A stretch of 10,509 nucleotides of DNA, from NCBI GenBank assembly GCA_910592005.1, contig CAJVPP010003894.1, forward strand, positions 1 through 10,509. The letters run 5' to 3'. Below, piece after piece: positions 1 to 9,757 of the stretch; within the stretch, counting starts at the first letter, position 1, and the number at the start of each line of letters is the position of its first letter. Under the pieces are notes generated by a model, which was not told the origin of the DNA, did no database searches, and saw nothing but the letters and a program-made list of their open reading frames with translations. The stretch is from Funneliformis mosseae. Its lineage: Eukaryota; Glomeromycota; Glomeromycetes; Glomerales; Glomeraceae. Position numbers and translations under genes: made by a program.

Positions 1-203
1 TATCTTTGAGTTATCTTTGTATTTATTTTGTGTTTATCATCACGTGTTTATTATTGAGAATAATTCTTCGACGTTATAGTGAATCCTCACCCGTAATTCC
101 TTGAGTAACTGTCTTAGTTTTATTTACCCTTTGAGATTTTATTTGAAGCTACGAAACCCAACGTAACAACGTGTGAAATTTATATGTTTTTTTTGAAATT
201 GAA
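1..203. other. Left flank, no gene seen
   Basis: No reading frame of note on either strand. The stretch is less AT-rich than most of the window and has several CpG sites (around 43, 67-72, 96, 152 and 161), unlike the CpG-poor DNA to its right. It contains one CACGTG palindrome at 41-46, also present at the two inferred transposon ends. I read it as host sequence or an older repeat outside the first transposon. Confidence 0.4.
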
Positions 204-241
204 ACAATCACGTGAATATTTTATTACATTTGATTGGCCAA
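204..241 (+). repeat. Left terminal inverted repeat
   Basis: ACAATCACGTG (204-214), 14 bases, then TTTGATTGGCCAA (229-241). The reverse complement matches 2914-2949 at 23 of 24 bases in the two blocks, with a spacer two bases longer. The outer block contains a CACGTG palindrome and the inner one a TTGGCCAA palindrome, either of which could be a protein binding site. Confidence 0.6.
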
Positions 242-500
242 AATTAGAGTTTTCTACTTACATATATGCTGAAATACTTTTAATAAAATTTTAAAAATTC
301 CGAAAGTTGAAAGTAAAAAAATTTCAACATATATAAATGCTATCTAATTCTTTTTATCAGTTATGCTAAATAATAAAAAAAATCGCAATGAGGAAAATAA
401 ACATTCATTAGGAGCAGAAATAAAGGAGGAGGAATCTATTACTGATAATTGAGTGAATATTAGCTGAGTTTTTTGAATCTATTCGAATAATTTATGCACA

Positions 501-577
501 AATAATCACTGAATGATCATTTATACAAAAATATATAGAGCACTACATTTTATATAAATGATTGTTCAGTGATCATT
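501..577. repeat. Imperfect 25-bp inverted repeat (hairpin or foldback)
   Basis: Arm 501-525 and the reverse complement of 553-577 agree at 22 of 25 bases, separated by 27 bases. The three mismatches are all transitions. It sits in the noncoding 5' part of the first transposon, so it could be a subterminal structure of that element or a tiny foldback element inserted into it. I found no clear target duplication beside it. Confidence 0.55.
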
Positions 578-1009
578 ACGACCCAATCATCTAAATAAAT
601 AATAATCAAAAGCAATACAATTAATACAACCTAATTAACTTATAAAATAATTACCTATTTGATTATAATGTAAATAAAAACATATATTCACCTCATATTA
701 TTTATTAATTATGCATAAATATCAATGTGTTTAATCTTATTTGATATTTCATTTGATCTAAATTTGAATCTTTTGTTGTGTTTTTGCTCTAAAAAACTAT
801 TAATAAATATTTATCAAATAAAAACTAATCTACAAACTATATTAATTATATTAATACTAACTGTTAATTGAAATGTCACATTATAAAAAAAGGAAATGAG
901 AGACATATAAATTACCTAGAGAATAAGGTTATTTTGTGTCTCAGAAAAAGAATATCCATATACAAGAAGCAGTGATCGATATGCAGGAGGAACAGGAGGA
1001 ATGAGAGAG

Positions 1010-2783
1010 AGAAGGATTTAAAGTAAATAATAAAAAACAATATACTAGAACATCAAGGACAACAATCTGAAGAAAAAAAAAAGAAAAGGAATTTAAAGAT
1101 GGAGTATTAACTAATATACAAAACCAAACCTCTGTTGATATAATACAAACATCTCTAACACAAAGCTTAACATTATCTATCGATATTGTAATACAACCAC
1201 AAAATCTGATAATATCAAAACACGATCACCTTTAGTACACATACAAAGCCCTACATTATCTTCCAATTTTGTGATAAATCTTCAAATACGTCTTAAAGAA
1301 GTTAATCAACAATGCTCTTATACGAAATTATCTAAATTAAATATATTTACATATGATTATTTGTGTCTGGTGAGTATAAGTAAATTCATAAAGCTACTGT
1401 TAGATGGAGAAGGTAAGATGAATGCTAGTAGACAGATTGCTGAAACCATGTAGAACAAGGGTGATTATATATCAAGATGCATTCAAAATTGGGAAGATCA
1501 TTACGTACAAATAGGAGAACTTATTGCTGATTATCAAGAAAAATATATAAAATGGAAGGGTTTTCTTAATGATGAAGATGTCTCTGAAGATTATTATGTA
1601 TAGTTATGTTAGCAAAAACCCAAATCATGATCTCCTGCATTTTTAAAGGCATATATCAAAGGAAAATATATTAAACAAGGCACTGTTACCGAAAAGACAT
1701 GCTGAAACTACATGCATTTGTGGGGAAATAATTATGATAAAAAGAAAAAAAGTGTTTATTATGATGGACATGAGCGGTCTGATATAATAGCGTATAGAGA
1801 TAAATAGTAAGAAAGGATGTTTAAATATAAGGAATACATGAAAGATTTTGATGATAATATGATGAAAAATATAATAGAACCTCAGCTTGAGTAAGGAGAA
1901 AAGGAATTGGTACAAGTGACATATGATGAATGTCACTTCTATGCAAATGATGGACAGCAAAAGTCTGGACTATGGAAGATGAAGATATTTTGCGTTCAAA
2001 GCATATGGGACGTTCCATTATGATTTTACAACTTGTACAAAGAGCTATCCTGATATTTGAAATATTGTACCTTGGATGCATTAGCATCTTCTGTTTTGAC
2101 CAATTGACAAATCATAATGCTATGGTGGAAGATGCATTGGTTGCAGTAAGAATGAACCTGAGTCCTGGAGGAAGACAACCTAAGATGCATAATGACTGGT
2201 ATTTTAACAAATGTGAAGAGAGGTGTGAGCAAACAATGATATTTTCAGATGACTACCCAGTAGCAATACTGAAAGGCTAACAAAAAGGAATCAAACAAAT
2301 ACTTGAAGAATGTAATCTGTGACCAGAAAAAAAATTTGTTTAGTATGTAAATAGTGTTCTAATAAAAATGATGATAACTCAGAAGTTTGGATTGCTGTGC
2401 ATGATGGATTATATTATGACAGCCTGATTTTTGTGAATAACAATTAATGCTAGAGGAGGCAATTACTAGAGCAGGACATATATTTGAACTTTATTCTAAG
2501 TTTCACTGTGAATGCAATTTTATAGAGAGATACTAGGGTTTTACTAAATGAGAAACCAGACTAATATGTAATTACAACTACAAAAACTTACTTCAACAGC
2601 TTCCAAGAGTTCTTAAAGATGTTTCTGTAACAACTATTCATAAATTCACTCGTAAATCTTAGAGATATATTAATGCTTACAATAAAAGGTTGATAGGTAG
2701 ATCTGCTGATAAGCTTTACTAAGTATAAGTCTTATTGTCGTTTACCTGAAAACATTGAAAAAGAAATGGATTTAAATGAGTAA
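1010..2783 (+). pseudogene. Decayed DDE transposase (IS630/Tc1-mariner-like core)
   Basis: Relic of a transposase that would cut and rejoin its own element's ends in the nucleus. A basic N-terminal tract (YTRTSRTT...RKKK, about 1040-1090) is followed by a long frame from 1271. It carries RCIQNWEDHY (about 1479-1508), typical of a helix-turn-helix-type N-terminal half, and the first catalytic motif DECHFYANDG (Asp at 1925-1927). Near 1963 the frame shifts into GRSIM, then CFDQLTNHNAM (second Asp 2098-2100) and a conserved-looking RMNLSPGG. A third stretch has a Cys cluster (CxxCxxC, 2337-2357; CC near 2393) and CECNFIERY (Glu 2525-2527), resembling the NPIE motif of IS630/Tc1. The end, PENIEKEMDLNE, is in another frame and stops at 2781-2783. 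In-frame stops occur at 1451, 1601, 2278, 2534 and elsewhere. Only about 58 codons separate the two Asp codons, suggesting an internal deletion at about 2018-2030. The family is recognised from memory; the exact superfamily is uncertain. Confidence 0.72.
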
Positions 2784-2913
2784 TTAGTACTTATTTTATT
2801 TGTATAAATACATAGTACAATAATTTGACAAAAAAAAAATATAATTTTGTGATTATAATAATCAATGTTACAGCTTTATTTGAATCTGCATAATTAGTAC
2901 AACTTAAATATTA

Positions 2914-2949
2914 TTGGTCAATCAAAATTGAAACAAACCACGTGATTGT
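2914..2949 (-). repeat. Right terminal inverted repeat
   Basis: TTGGTCAATCAAA (2914-2926), 12 bases, CACGTGATTGT (2939-2949), the inverted counterpart of 204-241. It lies 130 bases past the end of the transposase relic. A 12-base block AAATTGAAACAA beside CACGTGA also occurs in direct orientation at both ends (196-207 and 2925-2936), so the ends carry a mix of direct and inverted similarity. Confidence 0.6.
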
Positions 2950-4344
2950 CAGATATAACCTACTGGTACTATATTATTTTTTTATTTATAAAAAAAATAA
3001 CAAATTCATTTATCTTTTTGTAAATGATCAATTATTAATTTTTATTTTTTTTTTTTATTTTTTTTAATTTAATTAAAAAATTTTTATATTTAGTTTTAAT
3101 GAGTTTAAAACAATAAAAAATATGAATCAACAAACAAATTTTTTTTAATCAATAGCTAATTTAAATTCTGATAATAATTTTTATTATCTAAAATAATTTT
3201 TCTTTTCACTAGTAGTCATAAGATATAAATATTAATTATTTAATTAGTATATTATATTTTATTTTTATTAGTAATATTTTGAAGAAAATTATCTTACACA
3301 TACTTGTTTATTTATAGCTTTATTAAATAAACATCAAATAATATGAAAAAAACTAAAATGGTAGGTAATTTTATAATAAGTATCTTAAATAAAGAAAGGA
3401 TAAAAATATAAGAGTAGTATATAGATTTGTGCAAAAAATATAAGTATTTTTCAAAAGTAAGAATAAAAAAACAAAATATTGAGATTTATTTATCTGATAT
3501 TTTTTCAAAAAAAATATTTTTATAAATCATAGAAAAGTATTTATTTTTATTTTTAAATGAAATTTCTAACTTTATATATTCTGAATTATTAATTTTATAT
3601 AGGTTTTAAGAGAAAAGAAAAAAATTTAAATAATATAAAAAAAATCATAAAATGAATATAATATGACTTTAATTAATTTTTAAGTACAAATCTAATTTTA
3701 AAAATTTGATATAAATTAAAGTTAAATTTAATCATTAAAAATTAATTAAAATTAAAAAAATTATATATAATAAAAATATTTAAAGCTCTTAAAATAATTA
3801 AAAAACTTCAAAGGTATATATACTTTTAGTGCAAAACCTTTAATATTAGAATAAACTAGCATTTTTAATATAAAAAAAATTTAGCATTAAGATCTATAAA
3901 ATTAGCATTTTTATATAAATCATTTGTGTTTATTTAATACTTAAAAGAAATATATAAAAGTTCAATCTAAATAAAGAAATTTATTGAATAAATTCTGTAT
4001 TACAAATTAATCAAAAATGTAATATAAAAGTATTTCAATAACTTTGTGAATATTTTTAGTTCAGATCGTTCTAGACTTAACAATGATTACTATTTCTATT
4101 TATTATAAAAGCTAAATTTGTATATAAATGAAAATCCTTACTAATTTAAGGGATATTAGAGAATGTAATATAAAATTAACAATATATACATTTCATGTTA
4201 TATAGATGTTGGTATTAAGTGATTTCACTTTATATAATATTAGCTATAGTTATTTTCAATAAAGAAGGAATAAATATAAATTTGAATAACTTTATACATA
4301 AACTATAGTAACCATTTTTATATTGATATTATATCAATATCAAT

Positions 4345-4375
4345 TTTAATATTAATATTAATATTAATATTAATA
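4345..4375. repeat. TTAATA microsatellite
   Basis: About five tandem copies of the six-base unit TTAATA. A near-perfect 15-base palindrome (4323-4337) lies just upstream. Confidence 0.85.
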
Positions 4376-4586
4376 AAAATAACAGTAAATTATATATGAT
4401 TTATAAAAAAAAAATTGGAACAAAAGAATTACATAAATAAATAAAGAAAGTTTTTTTTGTAATTTTTATAATATAATTATATAAAAAAAAAATAAAAAAT
4501 AATGATTATTATTAATATTTAAAGTAATAATAAATATTAATAAAATCAAAGAATTTGTCAAAAACCTATATTGCAACAATAAAAAT

Positions 4587-4626
4587 TGATAATTTTAGCT
4601 AAAGAAAAACTGATTTAACTTAAAAA
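4587..4626. repeat. Diverged repeat unit A
   Basis: The stretch around TTTTAGCTAAAG and ACTGATTTAACTTAAAA aligns, with small gaps, to unit C (about 5038-5073) through shared AGC, AACTAATT and AACT-type blocks. It is the weakest of the three copies and could be partly chance in such AT-rich DNA. Confidence 0.3.
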
Positions 4627-4838
4627 ATAAAATAAATAAATAATAATAAGAATAATAATAAAATAAAAGAACAATATATTAAAAAATAATTTTAGTTACC
4701 TGTATTTGTTATTAATCAAATAAATAGATAAAATAAATAAATTTAGTAATCAAAACTAATTATTAAAATAAGAAAAGAAATAAAATAATAAATAAAAAAT
4801 TAATTAGTTTACCTTTATCATGATAATAAACTAAACAG

Positions 4839-4902
4839 TTTTATTTAAAAATTCTGTTCAATTTTTAGCTTAAAAAAAAGAATTAATTATATAAAAATAA
4901 AA
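4839..4902. repeat. Diverged repeat unit B
   Basis: Aligns without gaps to unit C (5015-5078) over 64 bases with 47 identities. Of 17 differences, 14 are transitions, and in 12 of those unit B has A or T where C has G or C. Just to its left, at about 4808-4816, the reverse complement reads AAAGGTAAAC, which looks like a 5' splice site on the minus strand. Confidence 0.5.
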
Positions 4903-5014
4903 AGAAATAAAATAAATTATTAAAAAATAAAAAAATTAAAAAAAAATCTAAAAAAAAATATTAATATCTAGTAAAAAAATATTGATTTAAGTCAGCTATC
5001 TTCAAACATAATGA

Positions 5015-5078
5015 TTCTATTCAAAAGTTCTATTTAGTTCTAAGCCTAAGAGAAGGAACTAATTGAACTAAAATAAAA
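5015..5078. repeat. Diverged repeat unit C
   Basis: The most G+C-containing copy (15 G/C of 64) and so probably closest to the ancestor. On the minus strand the unit starts just after a TTTTAG acceptor-like sequence and gives a leucine-rich frame (QLVPSLRLRTK, stop, NF, stop, IESL). Unit B in the same frame reads similarly (LILFFKLKIEQNF, stop, IKLF). This hints at repeated minus-strand exons. I do not recognise the protein. Confidence 0.5.
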
Positions 5079-5096
5079 ATAAAATAAAATAAAATA
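5070..5096. repeat. AAAAT simple repeat
   Basis: Four to five AAAAT-type units in a row, directly at the right edge of repeat unit C. Confidence 0.75.
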
Positions 5097-5534
5097 TTAT
5101 ATAAAATACATAGATTACTTTCAAATATTAAGGTCAACCTTTAGCTAACCATGATCATGAATCTAATTAATAATATTCAAATTTACTGGTAAAAAACTGG
5201 AAACAATAATATTTAATATGTTAATACTTTTTTAAAATATTGATTTTTTTTAAATAATTCTAATTAGACTTATAGATTTATTAAAAATATTTATTTAAAT
5301 TAAAATTAAGATTTAAAGGTTTAGTTAAAACTTTTTTTTGAATAAATTATTAATAAAATTAATAAAATAACTTGCTAATTAAAATATAATTAATTATTAG
5401 TTTTTTTTATAAAAATAAATTAATTAGATTTAAATTACAATATGAATATAAATAACTTACTTCCTATATAGTATTATAATATTAGTTATTTTCAAATATT
5501 TTTTAATAAAATTAAATAGCTTACATTCTATTTA

Positions 5535-5561
5535 TTTTTTTTTTTTTTTAAAAAAAAAAAA
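5535..5561. repeat. T15A12 homopolymer palindrome
   Basis: Fifteen T followed directly by twelve A. It is a perfect 12-bp inverted repeat and a likely replication-slippage or sequencing-error hotspot. Confidence 0.9.
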
Positions 5562-5795
5562 TATTAATTATTAAAGAATTATAATTTGGCTTAATAAATA
5601 TATGAGTATATATTACTACTTATTTCATTTAACATAAGAAAATTGAGAATATCTGTAAATGACTTTAATATTATGTAAATGTATTAATTTTTTTAAGAAA
5701 AATTTTGAAATTAATTATGATAGTACGATTAGTATTTATTATAAATAATGTTTATTTTTTTTTATTAAAAATATCATGAAATAATTAAATTATAT

Positions 5796-5903
5796 TTTAC
5801 ATCTTCTAATCAGAAAGCTTTTTCAGTATTAGAAATAGGCTTTAATGAATACAATTCTGTTTTTATATTTTCTAAAGTTCAAATATATTTTAGATATACT
5901 AAA
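5796..5903 (+). pseudogene. Possible coding relic, unrecognised
   Basis: Thirty-six codons without a stop, ending at TGA 5904-5906, with a varied composition (NQKAFSVLEIGFNEYNSVF) unlike the low-complexity translations around it. G and C are locally more frequent than in the neighbouring DNA. I do not recognise a family. Without a homologue this could be chance, and it may or may not belong with the relic at 6099. Confidence 0.25.
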
Positions 5904-6098
5904 TGAACATGTTTACTAATTTCAGATTTATTTGTGTAAATAAATTTTAATCTTTTGTAAAAATTTTGCCCTTATCATTAATGTCAGATATTGTTACAAG
6001 TTTAAAAGTCAAATATAAAAAAAAAATGTTTATTGTCATTCTTTTTAAGTAATTATTTATATATTAATCTTTTTTTGAATATTTACAAGAAAAGAATA

Positions 6099-6248
6099 AT
6101 GAATATGCAAGAAAATAAAAGTATGGTTATTGCTAATTTACTACAAAAAAATGATTTAGCTATAGTTTGAAAATACAGTATCAAGAGGATATTATATGTG
6201 CAATGCAATAAAAAAACTCGTAAATTTTTAAAGATCTTAATTTATTAT
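6099..6248 (+). pseudogene. Possible coding relic, unrecognised
   Basis: Fifty codons from an ATG to TAG at 6249-6251 with one internal TGA (6168-6170). The translation is protein-like: VIANLLQKNDLAIV before the stop and KYSIKRILYVQCNKKTRKF after it. The TGA could be a former TGG or CGA, the same kind of change seen in the transposases. I do not recognise the family. It may be another transposon fragment. Confidence 0.3.
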
Positions 6249-8169
6249 TAGTTTGTTATTATTAACATCTTATGAATAACAGATTTAAAAAAAATAAATG
6301 ATAAAAAGAAAAATATTAAAGTTTTTAAGAATAAAATTGAAGCATTTTTGAAGGAAGGAAAATCTGAATTTATCACAGTTTTATGATATCAAATTGTTTA
6401 CATATAGCATAAATATTCAAAAAATATAACCTTATTTACATTATAATGATATTGCTGATAAATACCTTTCTTCTATAAATAATACTTTAAAGAACCTTTT
6501 GCATTACTTAAATTGATTAATAAATGATTGATTCATTATTGAATAATTAATTTTTTGAACTGAAACAGAAATAGAGAACAGTTTAAAGGAAGTTTTTTAA
6601 TAAATTGTAAGATTATTAACTAATTATGTTTATTATTTTATTATTTTTTTATTAGATAAGTATATCTCCTATATTTCAATGATATTATTACTATATTTTT
6701 AAAAAAGAGAGTAAAATTTTATACTTTTATGATAAATTTTTAACTATAAAAGAAATCAACATATTGCTTTTGTTGTAATTGATAGATTCAAAAATTGCTA
6801 ATCAAAAGGTACATCTGAAATGTATGACAGGTTATACTAAATTATAACATAGCTATCAAATTATCTGTTTATCTATATTAATCAGTAAATCAAATTAAAT
6901 GTGATTTTGTGATTTATCCAATAGTAATTAGTATGATTGTATCAGTTTTGATAAATATAATACCTCTTCTTACAAAAATAATTTTTTTCAGAATTATTTT
7001 CTCATATTTTCACATTTTTTTTTTAAGCAAGAATGATTACTTTTCTTAATTTGATGGTAGTTTTTTTAAATATTTCTTTAATATAATTTATATTAACAAA
7101 CAAATATATTAAAAAAAATTTTAAACCATCAAGTTTAAAAAGTTATACAACTTCATGATACAAGTATAAAGTAATAATAGTTTTAACACTGTAAACACTG
7201 CAAGTATTATATAAGTAAGTAAATATTGCACTAATTTTATTATTTTCAAAGATTTTATATATAGTTATATAAAACAGAATATAAAAAAAATTATCTGAGT
7301 TTTTGGATATAACTTTATTTAAAAGTCAAATCTGATTATTGTAATTATAATATATAGAGTATTATTCTTATTTTAATTTTATTATCATTTTTATATGTTA
7401 TTAGATAGAGATTACCATTTAATTTATTATTGTAAATACATAAATTAATTTTTTTGTTAATTATTATTGTAAATACATTTTTTTATTAAAAATATATATT
7501 TATTGTTAAGAATTTATTGTTAATATTATTACAATGCATTATTAATTTAAATAACTTTTAATATTATATATTATCTTATCATAATAAAATTGATTTTAAG
7601 GCATTTATTTATTTAAATACTAGATATTAGATTTCTTATCAGAAGGATTAAAACTATTTCTTTCTCAGCACAGTATATATTTAATTGAAAAGTTTAATGA
7701 ATTACCATCATATTATACATTTAAAAATTTTAATATAATACAATTTGAACTAAAAGTGCATGTAGATGCTAGTAGCAAAGAAAAAGTGTCATAGATGGTT
7801 TCTCATCTTTCAATCATAGTCCAAAATAACAATAGCGTAAATAAAGGATTTTAATATCAAAGGAAATTAGATACTTTATATAGAAATATGTTATTGCATC
7901 CACAGTAATGATGTAAAGAAAAAATAAGCAATTGTAAAATAAACATCTGCAATCTACTCAAGCATATAATATAAACTGCAATGCAATTATTAACCTTCAA
8001 TTAGAATGAAAATAACTTTTATATAGCCACCCTTTAGAAGTTGAATTAAAATTTACATATAATTACATTATTAATTCAGCTGAATTCTTAAGTTTTTGAC
8101 ATGTTGAGAAAAGAGTTTATAAGGAATTCATTAGCCTATTCAGAAATGAACACTCTTTAACTTTAGCTT

Positions 8170-8187
8170 TATATATATATATATATA
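8170..8187. repeat. TA dinucleotide microsatellite
   Basis: Eight to nine TA units inside the MULE relic, in frame with it, giving a Tyr-Ile alternation in an otherwise complex protein segment. It probably arose by slippage after the gene lost function. Confidence 0.85.
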
Positions 8188-8633
8188 AAGATAGCCTTCA
8201 TCTCAATGCTTCAAATAAACAAGAATTATTAGAGATCCTTGCTGATCATATCAAAAATCTGGGTTATAATTATGTTGTAAATATCTTTTAATAATATTGT
8301 AAATTTGCACTTAGCAGTCATAATAATAAACTGATATTTGAGTGTTTGAAACAATTAGTTGAAGAATATAATGGTTTAGCTCAAGATAAAGCAATTTTGT
8401 AGGAATATAATGTGAGTTCTGAAAATGCATTTATTTATGCATTATAACAAACTTGATGGCCTGAGTGCATGAAAAAATTCATCAGGCAGGTAAAATTTGT
8501 TACATAGATGCATCAGCTGCTTTCAATCTGCTCAATATTTTGATAGCCCTCTTATATATGAGTTGTGCTGTTAATGCACTTTGACTTGGAGTTTTTTACC
8601 TCAGATGAACTTGAAATAATACTTGAAAAAGTG

Positions 8634-8735
8634 GTAATTATTAATTAATTCATTAGCATTTATTTACATTTTATTAATTTCATTTTATTATTAAAATAAT
8701 ATATCAATATTACGCCTATTAATCTTTGATTGAAT
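8634..8735 (+). other. Probable first intron of the MULE, acceptor unclear
   Basis: The frame TSDELEIILEKV (ending 8633) meets GTAATT, a good 5' splice site. After it comes very AT-rich DNA with stops in all frames. Coding resemblance returns at about 8728-8760 (LIEFIKDNTSTKLF, then GCGPQIG after a one-base shift). No well-placed AG is left at the join, so the acceptor has probably mutated. The end given is approximate. Confidence 0.5.
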
Positions 8736-9446
8736 TTATTAAAGACAATACTTCTACTAAGCTCTTTTTATGGATGTGGACCACAAATTGGATCGGCAAT
8801 TTTTATTACAAACAATTTTAGCATAAAACGTAACGCCTTAGAGCTATGCTGGCCACAAGGAATCCGTCTTCTAGGCATATTTCATGTCCTTCAGTCATTC
8901 TGGAGATAGCTGCATGTTTCTAAACATCAGATTAAAGGAAGATCAGGTATGCATTATAGAGAAAATGAAAAGAATCCTTTATTCAAAGTCAGGTCTGGAG
9001 ATGGATATGCATTATAATGATTCAAGCATAAATTTTATGGATATAATCTTCTATGAAAACATTTTGAGCTTTTATGGAATCGTTGTTAATTTTAGGCTCT
9101 TTATTTTGAGTGGGATTACTTATGTGCAGAAATAATATGAATAATTATATTGAATGAAGTTTCAGTATTTTAAATGTTATAATTTTCACCAGAACGCAAG
9201 CCTTCAATTCTGTTCAAATATTTCATTTTATAACTATGAGTATGGAGAGGTTTTAAGCACGATGATTACTCAGAATTGCACATATACATTCAGGGCACTT
9301 AATAATAGCAAGACAGTTTTTATGTCCTGGATGGGAGAAGGTAGATGTGATTCTTATTCAAAAAAACAAATGTAAATTGTAAATTCCTAGTACCAAGTAA
9401 AAGCAATCCCAGTCTTTTCTACATTGTAAACACTGAAATTGGAGCT

Positions 9447-9488
9447 TGCATCTACCCAGTTGGTATATCAGGCGGTCCTTGCAAGCAT
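9447..9488 (+). other. Degenerate SWIM zinc-finger motif in the MULE relic
   Basis: Reads CIYPVGISGGPCKH. The SWIM pattern is CxC, a spacer, then CxH. The first Cys (9447-9449), third Cys (9480-9482) and His (9486-9488) remain, but the second Cys is Tyr (TAC, 9453-9455), a single G-to-A change from TGC. Zinc binding should be impaired. The open stretch around it (9384-9557) has no stops. Confidence 0.8.
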
Positions 9489-9575
9489 CAGGGAGTGGTT
9501 GCTATAAATTTTCATATTGCTACGCTTAATTTTATACCATCATTAACACCTAACGATTGAATGATATATCACTTG

Positions 9576-9639
9576 GTAAGCAGGAAAATTCTACATATTC
9601 TCATTTTAAGGATAATATTAACTTCTTTTTTTATTTTAG
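9576..9639 (+). other. GT-AG intron of the MULE (64 nt)
   Basis: Donor GTAAGC at 9576, branch-site-like TATTAAC near 9616-9622, pyrimidine-rich tract and acceptor TTTTAG ending at 9639. Removing it joins CTT-G to GT-TAT and gives SLGYLAENNS, which continues the protein on the downstream side. A small upstream deletion near 9565-9570 puts the preceding exon out of frame. Confidence 0.8.
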
Positions 9640-9757
9640 GTTATTTAGCTGAGAATAATTCTATTTATGTATCGTTGTGAGCTGGGCCCTCTACGCAATA
9701 TCAAGAAACTATAGCATCGGATTATTTCTTTAACAATAATGGAACTAATGAGTGAAG

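Larger units (their letters stand above)
204..2949 (+). mobile_element. Decayed DNA transposon with terminal inverted repeats
   Basis: A broken transposase (about 1010-2783) lies between two imperfect inverted repeats, giving an element of about 2.75 kb, a plausible size for a cut-and-paste DNA transposon. Each end, read inward, has an 11-base block ACAATCACGTG, a 12-14 base variable spacer, and a 13-base block TTTGATTGGCCAA (one mismatch at the right end). No target-site duplication is visible just outside the blocks, so the true ends may lie a few bases away or the duplication may have decayed. Between the left end and the coding region are about 750 bases of AT-rich sequence with a hairpin at 501-577. 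The element cannot move itself because its transposase is riddled with stops and frameshifts. Seen: repeats and coding relic. Inferred: that they belong to one element. Confidence 0.6.
2950..7649. other. Extremely AT-rich segment without a recognisable gene
   Basis: About 4.7 kb of A/T homopolymer tracts and low-complexity sequence in which C and G are rare and CpG almost absent. No reading frame of meaningful length appears on either strand. Identifiable contents are the simple repeats near 4345, 5070 and 5535, the diverged repeat units at 4587-5078, and the weak coding relics at 5796-5903 and 6099-6248, listed separately. The composition is more extreme than in the flanking transposon relics, suggesting older or faster-decaying sequence. 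Confidence 0.75.

Noticed and set aside
1643..2232. Minus-strand reading frames of 68-105 codons at 1643-1960, 1821-2087 and 2026-2232
   Set aside because: They lie opposite the recognisable plus-strand transposase motifs and have low-complexity, Ile/Phe/Leu-rich translations; shadows of the real gene.
4815..4826. Palindrome TTATCATGATAA as an operator
   Set aside because: Short AT-rich palindromes are expected often by chance here, and no gene is placed to be controlled by it.
2950..7649. Organelle DNA or an organelle insertion as the source of the AT-rich segment
   Set aside because: I saw no tRNA, rRNA or respiratory-chain protein signature on either strand.
8884..9375. Plus-strand ATG-started frames at 8884-9135 and 9154-9375 as separate small genes
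   Set aside because: They fall inside the MULE relic. The first follows the true frame only from about 8932 to 9045; the second is out of frame with the motifs NNYIE and FLCPGWE that mark the real gene.
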